Shown here: positions 27,854 to 38,800 of the stretch, piece by piece | Layout of the letters: each line of letters begins with the position of its first letter | Numbering within the stretch: position 1 is the stretch's first letter | Assembly (NCBI GenBank): GCA_028023455.1 | Contig: JAQFVV010006509.1 | Span: forward strand, 367,029-431,028 | Reading direction: 5' to 3' | Length of the DNA stretch: 64,000 nucleotides | DNA from: Epiperipatus broadwayi | Lineage: Eukaryota > Onychophora > Udeonychophora > Euonychophora > Peripatidae | Program-made: the position numbers and the translations under genes | Notes under the pieces: generated by a model | The model's input: the letters and a program-made list of their open reading frames with translations, nothing else | What the model was told of the DNA's origin: nothing | Databases searched by the model: none

Positions 27854-28930
27854 CTATAAGAAAGCGGTTGAATTTTGCCATTGAAATTGCCACTGTCTTT
27901 TTTCCCTAGATGAGCTTGCAACATATGAAATTAATGCATGCCATAATTTTTTTGAAAATTCAACCACAGGCATATAATATGTTATCTTGGTTATTATAAG
28001 CTTGTTAATCAGTTGCACCTTTGCATATATGGACAAATATGCTTTTGAGAGTGATTCAGCTATGCTTTTGACTTCTTCTTTGAGCTTGGTTTGGATCTGA
28101 TATCTCATTCTAGTGGCTCCTAGAAAAAAAGGAAAGCCTAAAAATGGAGTAGGTTTTGCTTGATACATTGGCCCACATGGCCTTCCAGTGAGTAGCATCC
28201 AGGCTGCAGTCTTTTCTAGGTTTATTCTCATTCCATATTGTTTTGAGAATTGTTCAAGCACTGCCTGAAGCTGAGATATTTGTTTCTTGGATGTCAAGAA
28301 GATTGTGATATCAACCATGTGTGTGAGACATGCAATATTCTGTTTTGCACCAGATATTTGAACTCCAATATATGTGCTATTGATTTTTTTAATAAGTGGA
28401 TTGATGTAATAAATAAACATTAATGCACTCAGAGGAGACCCCTGGGATAGTGATTGTGTTGGGATGAATGAGAGTGAATTTCTGCCATTTATGGTAACAT
28501 AAAGTTCTCTGTTCAGTATAAAGTTTGCAGTCAAATATAGAAGAGCTTTGGGTATTTTAGTCTGCTTCAGCATATCCAGTAGCACAGGGATTCTCACTGA
28601 ATCGAAAGCTGAAGCAATATCTATCTGCACTACCACTGTGCTGTATTTCTTCCTCACCCTAATAGCTATCATCATGATCTTGAATAACAATGCCGCTTGC
28701 ATTGTTGACAATGTCTTTTTTGCAAATTGTGATTCACTGATGGTTGGTAAAATATAGGGCTCAATCTTATCTTTTATAATCTTTTCCAATATTTTAATAG
28801 GAAGTGGCCCTATAGATATTGGTCTAAGCTCATTTGGCATTGGTATGCCTTTCTTTTTTCTTATTATATTGCACTATTACCATGGGGTATATCCCTGTGG
28901 TTGGCTTAATTTCTTGAGTAAGATGGTTTG
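27854..28930 (-). pseudogene. L1-like ORF2, reverse transcriptase domain
   Basis: A 328-codon open stretch (27,854-28,840) with RT motifs in order: LRPISIGPL (5-13), the region before motif A (SQFAKKTLSTMQ, 37-48), motif A QIDIASAFD (72-80, Asp74), motif B SQGSPLSA (132-139), motif C, motif D INLEKT (206-211) and motif E PFLGFPF (232-238). RT copies the element RNA at the target site. The motif C box, normally Tyr/Phe-Ala-Asp-Asp, reads His-Met-Val-Asp at 174-177, so the first catalytic Asp is lost. In frame upstream, KKKGIP leads into Met1, but two adjacent stops (28,874-28,879) interrupt it; Met1 is internal, not a true start. Confidence 0.85.
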
Positions 28931-28939
28931 CTAAATCCT

Positions 28940-29605
28940 TTAGGTATTTAGCTGTAAAAAACTTAAATACTTGAGAATGAATAGTGGTATCCCATGGCCA
29001 CCTGGGTGATAAGCATTGCTGAAAGTTATCATTTTCCCCATTATATCATTTTCACTAACTGGTAATTCATTCTCAACCTCTTCAAACATTTTTGGTGGGA
29101 AGAAAATGTGAGGCTCAACACTTAACTTATCTTGAAAGTATTTAAACAATGGCATAATCCCATTATAGCCAGTGAACATATAATTCTCAGTCCGTATGGC
29201 CATTGGAACCTTTAGGTCAGGTACATAACCTAAAGCCCACTTGATAAACTTGCAGGTCCATGTGTGCTGTTGTGCCATGCAAAGCTTAAGTTTCTTTATC
29301 TTTAGTTATTCTTTCAGTGATTCACAGGTCTTGTTATAAGCATCAGTCAGCTTTCTTATGTGTATTTTGGTGTTGTGTGTTGGAGCCATCATCATTAGTC
29401 CCTGATGTAGCTGATTGGCATATTGCAGAAGCCTTGATGGTGATGGTTGATTTCTTGTTACATGATCAATATTGAAGGACAAGATGTTTATAAAAATCTG
29501 GTATTGCTGTATAGGATCGAGGCTCATCCCTTTAACCTTTTGCAACAAAATATATGTCTCTGAAAAGAGGTATTCTGTTGTATTTGTTGGGATAAGTACT
29601 CTCAT
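28940..29605 (-). pseudogene. L1-like ORF2, linker between endonuclease and RT
   Basis: Two open stretches in different frames (29,306-29,605, 99 codons; 28,940-29,278, 112 codons) that continue ORF2 from endonuclease to RT. They contain helical, charged segments such as LLQKVKGMSLDPIQQYQIF and LRKLT-like pieces, and a stretch on the RT side (VENELPVSENDIMG) resembling the usual pre-RT region. No catalytic motifs are expected here. Assignment is by position and orientation; the two frames imply at least two frameshifts. Confidence 0.6.
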
Positions 29606-29624
29606 TGTTTTTGTTAGCTTGTGA

Positions 29625-30317
29625 TTAACTACTTGCAGTTTTTTCTAGATTAATCATGATTAATTGGGTAGAATGATCAGAAAACCTGGTCAGGACCAAT
29701 TTTACTTCCATGAAGTGGTTCAGTGATGGCAAGTAAGGGTTCAGATCAATTAATGTTGCAAACTGACCATTATGATAGGAGACAGCCCCTTCTGGCAGAA
29801 AACGCTGTCCACTAATCAATGGTATGGCTATTTTATGTAGTGATTTCTGTATAAATTCTTCATAAGATGAGTTGCAGTCCCCAACCAGAACAGCGGGGCT
29901 TGCATTCATGGCAAGAATTGAATTTATATTGGAAATTATAGATTCTATCATTTGCTTTTGTACTGGCATATATACAAGCACTATATTCGCTGTAATTATT
30001 TTTTGAGTCAGTGTTATTATTAAGAGGTTTGAATCAATGTAAAGTATTTTGAAATTTTCAAAAGGAAAATCTTGAGCAATTACTATTCCAGTTCCTGCTG
30101 GCAGAAAGGATGAATCTCTGGAACATGCAGAGAAGCCCTGGCATCTTAGGTAGGTAGCTAGATTTATTGGTGAGCCTGCATATATCTTTGTTTCTAATAA
30201 TCCTCTTATATGCATTTGGATTTGATTTATCCAATGTTTAACTTTGAAATTTTTATTGATTGAATTAAGTCCTCTGACATTTAAAACAGCAATTTTAAGT
30301 TTTATTAATAATCTTGT
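29625..30317 (-). pseudogene. L1-like ORF2, apurinic-type endonuclease domain
   Basis: Open from just after the ORF1 stop (30,318) to 29,625. The domain starts with IAVLNVRGLN (catalytic Asn region) before the first ATG at 30,215, so that ATG is too late to be the original start. From Met at 30,215 the landmarks are LLETK (Glu8), VYMPV (Tyr82), VGDCNSS (Asp113, Asn115), LIDLN (Asp157) and FSDHST (Asp180, His181). These are the main catalytic and phosphate-contact residues of the APE-type endonuclease that nicks target DNA, and all are kept. The frame is the same as the ORF1 tail with only the stop between, so ORF2 may have been translated by termination-reinitiation or readthrough, or its ATG was lost. 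Confidence 0.85.
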
Positions 30318-31714
30318 TTAAGTTTTGGCACTCATGTCTTGCTTTTGTTCTTCCTCAATTTCCACAGCATCTTGAAACACCAGGCCACTCTCTTCATCCA
30401 CTGCTACATCCCAATGATATATATTCTGCTCACTGTGAGGGTTCTCTTGTTCAATTCTCACCTTTTTACATCTATTTGTTTTTGCTGGGTACCCTGGTTT
30501 GTGCCTGTATTCAGTGTGTGTTTCTATTTGGGTAGGCAGATTCGGAGTGATAGCCTCCATCACTTCAGTCGATGTTTTATTCATAATTGTTGGCCATGGT
30601 TTGACTTTGGTTGAAATTCTGCATCTTTTACATCAATCATGTCTTCAGTTTCAGGCTCAAGTGCCATTATTTGTGTGTAATCTTTATTTTCATTCTCTGA
30701 CTGATTTTGTTGGTCCTATTTCATATGGCTTACCTTTGCTGCAATTCTCTTATCCTCTTTTTTCTTGTTTAATATCTCTTGCTCATAGAGCTGAGCTGGT
30801 CCTTCCTGGTGTACAATTTTAAGCTTACTTTGGTTATTATTATCTTGTATGTTGTCCAGTGGCTTATTTTCCACTTTTAAGTCATCTAGTTCTCGATTGG
30901 CCTCAATGTGTTTGATGTGCTTCAATTATATCTTCTTTATCTATTTTTTGCTTACTTTGTTTATACCGTATGTCATCCAGTTCCTTATTTTTCACTTTTA
31001 AATCATCTACTTCTCAGTTGGCCTCAATGTGTTTGATGTGCTTTACCTTCTTGTCTGCCCTTGTTTTATTTTTTGTCCCTTCAATTATATTTTCTTTATC
31101 TGGTTGGTCTATTTCTCTACATTTTTATTATTTTTTTTGCATACTGTCTATATCTATTTTTGATATTGCTGTTCATCAAAGGTATCTTCTATTCCAGTCT
31201 CAGATGCCAGTCTTTGATTGTTATCTTGATTTCCTTTTTTTAATTGATTTTGTTGATCAAGCTTTATCTCTTTAGTCTCACTTCAATTCTTTTGCCTTCT
31301 TTTTCATTGGTTAGTTTGTCTTTCTCAAACAGCAGTGATAGTACTGACTGATCAGCAACTTTCAGCATACTTTGCTTCTTATTTCTTTGTATATCATCTA
31401 ATTCTTTATAATTTTTTTGCAAGTCACCCATCTTTTGGTCACCCTCTTGATGTTTGGTGTATTTTCTCTTCTCATCTGGCCTTGGCTGATTTTCACTTTC
31501 TTCCTTTGTATATTCTTTATCTGGAAGTTCCACTTCTGCCCATTTTTTTATTTTTTTGGATGTCATCTATTTCTCGGCCAGTCTCTAGGTGTATGGCATT
31601 TTCTATCTTCTTGTTTGGGTTTGCTTGATCTTCCATTTGCTCTGTTGTGTATTCTTTAATTAATATTTGCTGTGTTTTAGCTGCTGACTGGCCACTGATG
31701 TTGTGTTTTTCCAC
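30318..31714 (-). pseudogene. L1-like ORF1, charged repeat-rich C-terminal half
   Basis: A run of open pieces in changing frames (31,517-31,714; 31,264-31,566; 30,716-30,925; 30,318-30,584) rich in Lys, Glu, Asp and Gln. A motif of the type (R/K)E(I/L)DDIQ(K/R)NKK recurs at about 31.57, 31.40 and 30.88 kb, each followed by a segment ending KEGKRIE or KEDKRIAAK. At DNA level a string around GGCCTCAATGTGTTTGATGT occurs twice at 30.9 and 31.02 kb. This looks like tandem internal duplication of a coiled-coil-like linker. Its role is unknown; in ORF1 proteins such regions often drive self-association. Several frameshifts are present. Confidence 0.65.
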
Positions 31715-32544
31715 AGTCTATTGCCAGGTGTTCTCTACTGCCACACCCAAAACATTGTGGCCTAAGTCCTTTAATTTGTATATTCAGTATCACTTCTTGA
31801 TCCATTATTATGCTTGGGATGTCTTCAGGTCTTATGCCTTCATTCATCTTGATGTTGAAATAAAAACTGTTTAAATAAACCAGTGTAGGCATGTCTGAGC
31901 AATATGTTGGCTTCATGTATATTGGTTGACCAAAGGGTTTCATTAGTTTTGTGAAATCGTGTATATTATACCCAAAATAGGTATTTTTAATAATGCCAGT
32001 GCAATAGTTTTGCATTTCTTTATCCACAATCACGAGAGCATAATTTTCCAAAGTCTTAATTTTTTTTTGAAAATCTGTTAATGAATTCTACCTCCAGATA
32101 CCTTGAGTTGGTATGCTCTCCTATGGTTGTAACTGAGCTCCACATTTTGTTCTTCGATAACTCTTTATGTAATATTTCCCCTGGAAACTTGTAGAGAGAG
32201 AGATTTCTATCTGTTGCTGCCAAGACAATTGACTTATTTGAAAAAAATCTCTTAAATGAAATAAATAACTTTTTTGGTATGGTAAATCTGCGATTTATAT
32301 CTTCCACTTCTTCTTTTAACCAAACGTTTTGCAAAGGCACATCGGCATCATATTCATCCATATTTATATCATTTACTTCATTCAGGTCATCCTGATAGGT
32401 CCTTCTAAATCTTGGAATTTGTTTTGTATTTTGCGAATTTAATTCAGCTGTGTTCGCATATGTTGTCTGTGCTCTAATGTTGCTATATATTCGTGAAGTT
32501 TGATTCACGCCAAACTTTATCTTGGATTCTGATGTGGACGCCAT
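31677..32544 (-). pseudogene. L1-like ORF1, N-terminal half with CCHC zinc knuckle
   Basis: Starts at ATG 32,544 and runs 162 codons to 32,056, where a nine-A run marks a frameshift. It continues as 124 codons (31,677-32,051) ending in a zinc knuckle Cys-x2-Cys-x4-His-x4-Cys (Cys100, Cys103, His108, Cys113; CFGCGSREHLAIDC). ORF1 proteins of this group bind the element RNA and form the particle that enters the nucleus. The stretch before the knuckle (ILNIQIKGLRPQC) is typical of Tx1-like gag proteins. The N-terminus is Asn/Thr-rich and probably unstructured. The rest of ORF1 follows in other frames. Confidence 0.75.
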
Positions 32545-32770
32545 ATTGACAATATATAGAGTCTGAATAGCACTTAGGAAAACTAAAAATTATTAGCAAT
32601 GAATCACTTACTTTGTGAGTAAAAGTCCATTTTCCCTGAAGGTGTGAATATTAACAATCTTGAGGTGATGTTTTAAGGAACTGTTTTTTGACAATTCAGT
32701 ATTTTTTTTATACTTTTTTTGGAAACGTTTATCTATTGTATCTAACCAAAAACACAGCAGGCCCACATAT
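32545..32770 (-). other. probable 5' untranslated region of the L1-like element
   Basis: Lies between the ORF1 ATG and the right candidate target-site duplication. No promoter motif is recognisable. The 5' boundary depends on the duplication being real. Confidence 0.4.
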
Positions 32771-32787
32771 AAAATCCAAAAATATTA
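32771..32787. repeat. candidate target-site duplication, right (L1-like element)
   Basis: AAAATCCAAAAATATTA, matching 26,910-26,925 with one extra C. About 16 bp would be a normal length for an L1-like insertion. Confidence 0.45.
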
Positions 32788-33197
32788 AACATACTGCTAA
32801 TGCAAACAGTATTAGTAAAACTTGGACAACACCAATATTAATTCTGAAAAAACCATTACAATTATAATCTATCAAATAAGGTGTGTAATAAATGAGTAAA
32901 CATGAAAAGTATATTTCAACCCATTTTTGTAATCTAGGATTATGAAAAAAGATTATTCTAGTGAGTCATTAACATATGAGAGAATATATTTCATTCCATT
33001 CCTATTGTGTCTATTGATACATTATATAACAAATTAAAAGTATATGCAAACATAATCATTTTCAATAATCACTAATCCACCATAGGATAGTCTCTACAAA
33101 TTTAATTGAATTTTTCATATCAATAACTTTGTTCTTCTCATTACCATAGAAAATTTATTTGCCTCATCATCCATCTTCATATGATCATTCTAAGTGA
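32788..33197. other. AT-rich DNA, no gene seen
   Basis: No recognisable feature between the L1-like element and the RTE relic. Confidence 0.5.
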
Positions 33198-33990
33198 TTT
33201 ACAATCTTTTGGAATACAATTTAAACATTCTACAGTCAATTTATTATCATTTCACCTAGCAGTATTTTTTTAATCCAGATTTCAGCCTCATATCATATAC
33301 TTCATTTTAATCTCATGATAACTTCCAAAATGCATCTCTCTATAGTTTGATTTATGATTTGATGTCTTCACATTGTTTTATGTTTTATGTTAGGTGATTA
33401 TGTTTTAAATTTATATGCAAGTAATTGTAAAATGAATGTATTATAACATTCTTTTTAAAATACATGTTTATTCTTACTGAATATTAAATTTATATTAAAA
33501 AACATTTCATTCAAGTTTAGTGCTAGGAATATTACTTATCCATTGTGTTTCTATCTGTATTAATAATTTGACCAAGATATTTGTGATTGCTAACTTCTAG
33601 TTTATTATTATCAATCTTTATTTTTATTTTTGTGAAAAGGCATTGCTAATTACTTCATTTTTATTTTTTTTTAGAATTTATTTTTGGTCCTACTTTTGGA
33701 TTTTATCTGAAATCTTTGTATAATTTTTTAATGCTCAGAAGTATTGAAAAAATGAAAATATCACTTTCAAAATGTAAGTAATTTAAATAAGATTAATTTA
33801 TTTTTATTATTTTACCTTCCCATTTTAATTAACAAAATACTTTTTATAAATATGCAGTAAAATGTTTTGGGGATGTGTAAATCTTGTATTACATACTCTT
33901 ATCAATATTAATCTTTCTAGAACTATCTTGTAATCTATCTAATTAGGCATTAGGATAAATATTCTTCAAAATTTGACATTATTCTGAAAA
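33198..33990 (-). pseudogene. old RTE retrotransposon relic (RT thumb and C-terminus)
   Basis: Base-by-base resemblance to the intact RTE at about 40,980-41,830, with many substitutions and indels and no long open frame. Recognisable anchors are the TACAATCTTTTGGAATAC segment (33,201), the TGTATTAATAATTTGACCAA segment (33,556), CCTACTTTTGGATT (33,690) and the part around motif B (33,815-33,900). It covers RT motifs B to E and the C-terminal region. This is the most decayed RTE copy with clear coverage of the RT. Confidence 0.75.
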
Positions 33991-35352
33991 TAATATTTCA
34001 ATGTTATGATATTTAGTAATACCTCTGATAAACAAGAAAGTATGTAGATGATTACTTCAGAATAGTTTTTAAAAAATACATGGGTAATGTGCAAATGCAG
34101 CTAACATGACAATTTCTCTGGAGGTATTTGAAGTTTCTATAAAAAGTTTCTATTGTTTTTTAATTATTTATATTTAATAAAAAACACTAATGTAAACTTA
34201 CTACATCTATAATAGTTTGTGAAGAATAAATTTTTGAACTAGGTTAACATTGCATATATGCATTTTGCAATAATAAATATTATTAAGTCCAAATAAATTT
34301 GATAATAATACAATTATTTTCCTTAAGACTAAAAGTCAATATCCCACAAGATATGTCAAAAATATTCAATCTTAATAAATATGTAAATTAAATTTGCATA
34401 CCATTAGATTTTGCATATTATTTTTTATGAAATTTATAGTAAAATCACCAAAAATTAAAATATTTATTGTAAAATTAAATCTAAACAAATATAAAAGCTA
34501 AATGCATATATTTTAAATATTAATATAAAAATATCATTATAATAAACAACTATATTCTTGTCAAATACTATTATTACTATGTGACTATGGCAAAAAAGAA
34601 ATTCCCTAAAGTACTTTAAAATGTTCATCTTGATGTTTCAGGTGCAATATTATACGGGCATGAATCATATTAAACATAATCTTTGGAAGACAGTAAAGAA
34701 CTATGTGCATACCAAATCCAGAAGAAGAAAACATACAAAATTTAAGTGATTAAAAATGATTTTTGCAATAATTATTCAACCCAAAATATGAATCATAATT
34801 TTATCTACATATATCACATACTGTTTTTTTTTTTTTACAATTATTTATTTCACTTATCACATACTGTTTTTTTTTAAATTGTTTATTTGACTTCTTTGTA
34901 TATGACCTTTTATATTCTTTTTTCATCACTCTCCAGTCCATTCTTATATTTATTTATCCAATAAAGATAACCTTTAGTTACTCTTTATTTGCTTCATATA
35001 TTTAATCCAATAAGGATATATTTTTATAATAGTTGACTCAATATTATTATATACAATAAGCTGAAGAAAATGCCAATACATCTTATGACCATGCTATTGT
35101 ATTTTAATGTGATATAGTAACCCCTTAAATTGATTTTTAGGGTTTTTATGTTACACTGATAGATGGTTTATATCTTACTTTTATAAAATAAATTGGGTAA
35201 AATATCTATATTATTAATTTAGCTATAGTATTTATATCATTATAATGCAATAACCTATCTATTTATTTATCTTACTAAGTACATCAGTGCATATAATTTT
35301 TTGTTGTATCTCAACTTCCATATTTGCATATCTAACTTAAAAATTAATCAAG
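33991..35352. other. AT-rich DNA with a small tandem duplication
   Basis: No gene recognised. At about 34,811-34,895 a segment beginning TATCACATACTG followed by a T run occurs twice in tandem (about 42 bp each, diverged). Confidence 0.5.
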
Positions 35353-35550
35353 TTATTTAGATTGATTTATAGTGCCAAGAAAATGTGTCTGATCAATTTT
35401 CCCCCTCTCTGGATGGAAAGGAATTTGAATCTTTTGTGTATGAATTACTAATCCAAAGAGTTTATAGAATAAATTATGAACCTTAATTAAATTATCTTCT
35501 GGATTGAAACAAATATTGTAATCATTAATATATTGTAAATCTAAAAGCAA
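35353..35550 (-). pseudogene. possible Penelope-like reverse transcriptase fragment
   Basis: A 65-codon open frame. YINDYNICFNPED could be a motif C (consensus Tyr-x-Asp-Asp, here Tyr-Ile-Asn-Asp), and HFLGTI near the end could be the block that follows in Penelope-like RTs. Flanking frames give no further support. If correct it is an isolated, inactivated RT fragment. Chance similarity is quite possible. Confidence 0.25.
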
Positions 35551-37666
35551 AAAAGCACAAATTCTGTGTTTTTGATTTTAATGTAATTATGCTGTTTAAG
35601 CGTAGTATTTAGAATATCAAATTCAGAAATGTAAGGTCAAGAGATAGTAAATTATCATGAAGTTTTTAGATTTTTTTGTTTAATAAATTTTCCAAATATG
35701 TTTTTCTGGAAAATAAAATTGGTCGTCATATTTTTTCTAGATGGAAATTAAGATTTTAAATTTCTTTACAAAATCATAAATCTAAAAGTTATTCTATCTG
35801 ATATTATATCAGCTATTTTAATTAGATTTTATGAGCATGATACTTGGTCTGCTTCTGTTTGTTATATTCAAACTTGACATGTTGTTACATTTGTTTTTTC
35901 ATTCAGGTTATTTTCTTTATATAATCAGGTTTTTACTAATCCTAATAATTTTAACTTAGATCCAAACAATTTTGCAATATTTTTACATTTGAATGTCATT
36001 GTTGATTAATTTAAATTTATTTTATTTATTCATATTTATTTACTTCTTTGTTTGTTATTTTGTTTTATTATTATATTATATGCATTGTATTTATTTTCTT
36101 TAATATTTATAATGTGAACCTACTAAATGTTGTTATTTAGCACTTAAATAAATGAAGTGAATTGATTAAAATTTACGTTATATTTCGATCAATAATTCCT
36201 GAAACCAACTACAAATTATTCTAAACATTACTCATATAAAAAAGGAGAGCAATAACATATTTTTGTTTAATATCTGTTTTAATTTCAAATGTCTCAGATG
36301 TAACACAGTTATTTTTAATTTTACATTTTACCCATCATCTACAAACAAAATAATCTGAATAATCTTCTGTAAACATTCAATTAATTTCAAATTTGCAATA
36401 AGCTTTTGCTTAAATAAACTGCCTGCTATGTTGCACACTCCACTTGCATAGCAACAAAATATATGTCATTTATGTTTCTTGATTCTCTAAAGCAATTAAT
36501 AGTATCTGAATATGTGATAAGTATTCATATAAGATTAGAAGCAATCCAAACAAAAAATTCATGAATACACAGTATACTTATCATCTTATAATTAGCAATG
36601 ATATTTTGTGATAATTACTACAAAATTTTTTATCCTCTTTGTTTTATTTACATCAATAGAAGTTTGCAAAGCAAAAACTCCAAATATTCTCTAGCTAACA
36701 CATTAACATTATATTTTAAATATTTTCCAACAATCTTGGCCTTCCCCTTCAGTAAGTTGGATATTTTCTTCTAAATGTAAATAATTAAATATAATAGATG
36801 TGTCAATGAATCTTCCATTTTAATTTTTATATAATTATTCAGAAAGTGAACAAAAGTATTTTTACTTGTTTTAAATATCAACATTATTAAATTAAAAAAA
36901 TGATGTTCATAGATTTGATAGGATTATGCTATTATTTTTTAGACTCTTTGTGTCAAAATATCTAAAAAATTACTGCTTAATTTGCATATTGATTTATAAT
37001 TTTGTCAAGTAGAATATGCCATGGTTTTTTTTTTTTTTTTACAATCAAGTTACTGATAATATAATTATAATATTTTTTTTTAGTGACTCAAGAATAAATT
37101 TACTTGTAAATGGAATATACTTCTACAAAAAATTTCATGTGCCATTCATATCATAAAGTTGCATTTTCAAATGATAAATTTCATTTTAATAGCTTTTGAC
37201 ATTTTAATTAATTTCTGGCTCAGCCTACTTCTTTCTAACAATATAGATATTTAAAACTCTCCTTTATTTAGAGTTTATTCTTATTTATTACATGTTTAAT
37301 TATTCACTGGTTGTAGAAAGAAAATGTTTATAGCTCATTTTTAAATTTTGCTGCTTTTTCAGTCATTATTTGACAATATAAATAAATAGGTCAAAATATT
37401 ATCAAATTCTGAAGAGTCTGTTTATTAAAGTGCATTATCTGTAGTGGTTATCCTAAAAAAATGATGGAATATTACAAAATGGATATATTTCTCCTGAAAA
37501 AGAATTACAGCAGTTATACCATAAATATTTTGTGAATTAAATTATAAAAAAATAAAGTAAAAATATTGAGGCATAATGCTGTTTAAATATTATTGTTTAT
37601 AAAAAACATCGTGCTATATAAAATAATTGATTTATTTATATACATTTAATTTCAAATAAGAATGAC
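35551..37666. other. AT-rich DNA, no gene seen
   Basis: No coding sequence or repeat family recognised; homopolymer T runs near 37,025. Confidence 0.5.
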
Positions 37667-37905
37667 GTATCGTAAATTCTAATAAATTTCACTAGCGTCA
37701 TTCATTCAGGCATGTAAAAGTAATTTAAGTGATTATTTAATATCTTCACGCGTTCACTTTCAAATACTTAAGATTCACCCATACAAAAGCGTTTGGGTTC
37801 AAAAAGATAGATGGCCATTCTATCTTTTCCAAAAACTTTATCATGTGGTTGAAGTGTTAGTATTCATTCATTTTATATTTAAAATCCACAGCGCATGTGC
37901 AACAG
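37667..37905 (+). mobile_element. MITE family 2, copy C (diverged)
   Basis: Aligns in the same orientation as copy B at 22,750-22,985. Matching anchors are GTAAATTCTAATAAATTTCA, GTCATTCATTCA, TCACCCATACA, GTTTGGGTTC, the hairpin stem AAAAGATAGA/TCTATCTTTT (37,801-37,828) and GCGCATGTGCA. The outer TIRs are barely recognisable, although flanks at 37,600-37,650 and 37,905-37,925 keep short pieces. Older than copies A and B. Confidence 0.75.
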
Positions 37906-38051
37906 TTTAATGCTGTTTAAATACTATTAATTTATTTAGATTCTGTACATGCTTCAGAGTTATGGGAAATATTACAAAAGTAACAGATTTCAATAGAAGG
38001 AAAATGAAATCAAAAATAAATACTATAAAACGTAAAATAATGATCCATGTA

Positions 38052-38410
38052 TTTCAAAAATAAGAAAATGAAGATTGATAATAATATAATAGAAGTTAAA
38101 AATTGTAAACATCTTAAAGGAATTATTAATATATACTTAAATATAAAGTAAGTAGAATTAATCATAAAATTAAACTTGTGAGGAATATTTTATGAAAAAT
38201 AATCTAAAATAAAATTTTAATGAATTATGTTCTACAATTACTCATTTATGGGTCTAAAATGTTGAATATTTAATGGATAAAAATATAGTGATTGCAATGA
38301 GTTTTGAAACATGAATATTATGATTCACAAAAGAATAATAATAATGGAAAAATATATGGGTGAGAGATGAAGCACATTTTAACATTTGTGAAAAAATTAA
38401 AAAGCTGAAA
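38052..38410 (+). pseudogene. old RTE retrotransposon relic (post-RT region)
   Basis: Resembles the plus-strand RTE copy at 55,678-56,020 and the reverse complement of the full RTE. Anchors are the ATAAGAAAATGAAGATTGAT segment, AGAATTAATCATAAAATTAA, TACTCATTTATGGGTCT and TATGGGTGAGAGATGAAG, then GAAAAAATTAAAAAGCTGAA at the end. It covers the region from motif E through the conserved LTYGSETWTL block. No open frame is left. Confidence 0.7.
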
Positions 38411-38502
38411 TAAACTTGATCTAAACTTATTGTAAAAAAAAAATTGCAATAAGTATGTAATAACTGAAATACAGACTTATTATATACCTGTATTAATATA
38501 TG

Positions 38503-38800
38503 TAATATATAGAGTATATGAGCACAGACTTTCACATGACCCACCACTCACCACACTATCTCATATCACTGATACACTTGAACACATATATGTCGAAAAA
38601 ATAAATAATCACAAATATCTGCATTTCATGCTAAACCAGCAATCATCAGTTGGTCCAGATTATCTGGTTTAGCATGAAATACATATATTGGTGATTATTT
38701 ATTTTTTCAACATATATGTGTTCAAGTGTATCAGTGATATGAGATAGAGTGGTGAGCAGTGGGTCATGTGAAAGTCTGTGCTCATATACCCTATATATTA
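38503..38800. mobile_element. 298-bp foldback element (MITE family 3)
   Basis: Two inverted arms of exactly 137 bp (38,503-38,639 and 38,664-38,800) flank a 24-bp loop. By eye they differ at 8 positions with no gaps. The ends read TAATATATAG inward, so a TA target duplication of the Tc1/mariner type would fit but cannot be separated from the palindrome itself. There is no coding capacity; a minus-strand frame through it is a chance product. The element starts about 90 bp after the RTE relic. Confidence 0.85.

Larger units (their letters stand above)
26926..32770 (-). mobile_element. L1/Tx1-like non-LTR retrotransposon, near full length, defective
   Basis: A 5.8-kb minus-strand element. In order from its 5' end: a leader of about 225 bp; ORF1 from ATG 32,544 with one CCHC knuckle and a charged repeat-rich tail ending at 30,318; ORF2 with an apurinic-type endonuclease (30.3-29.6 kb), a linker, reverse transcriptase (28.85-27.85 kb) and a C-terminal CCHC finger (27,385-27,438); and a 3' end with an AATAAA signal near 26,940. 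The 3' terminal string (AATAAAG...TTTTGAAA) is shared with the second copy at 62.86 kb, which fixes the boundary. Candidate target-site duplications flank it. Many frameshifts and stops, plus a damaged RT catalytic site, make it inactive. Such elements reverse-transcribe their RNA at nicked chromosomal DNA. The clade call rests on layout, the knuckle and motif style, not on a tree. Confidence 0.85.

Noticed and set aside
28548-31874. Many plus-strand frames across the L1-like element
   Set aside because: Antisense shadows of ORF1/ORF2. They are rich in Phe, Leu and Ser because the sense strand is Lys/Glu/Asn-rich, and they carry no motifs of their own.
38254-38547. 97-codon minus-strand frame
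   Set aside because: It runs across the decayed RTE relic in antisense and into the foldback arm; there is no motif.
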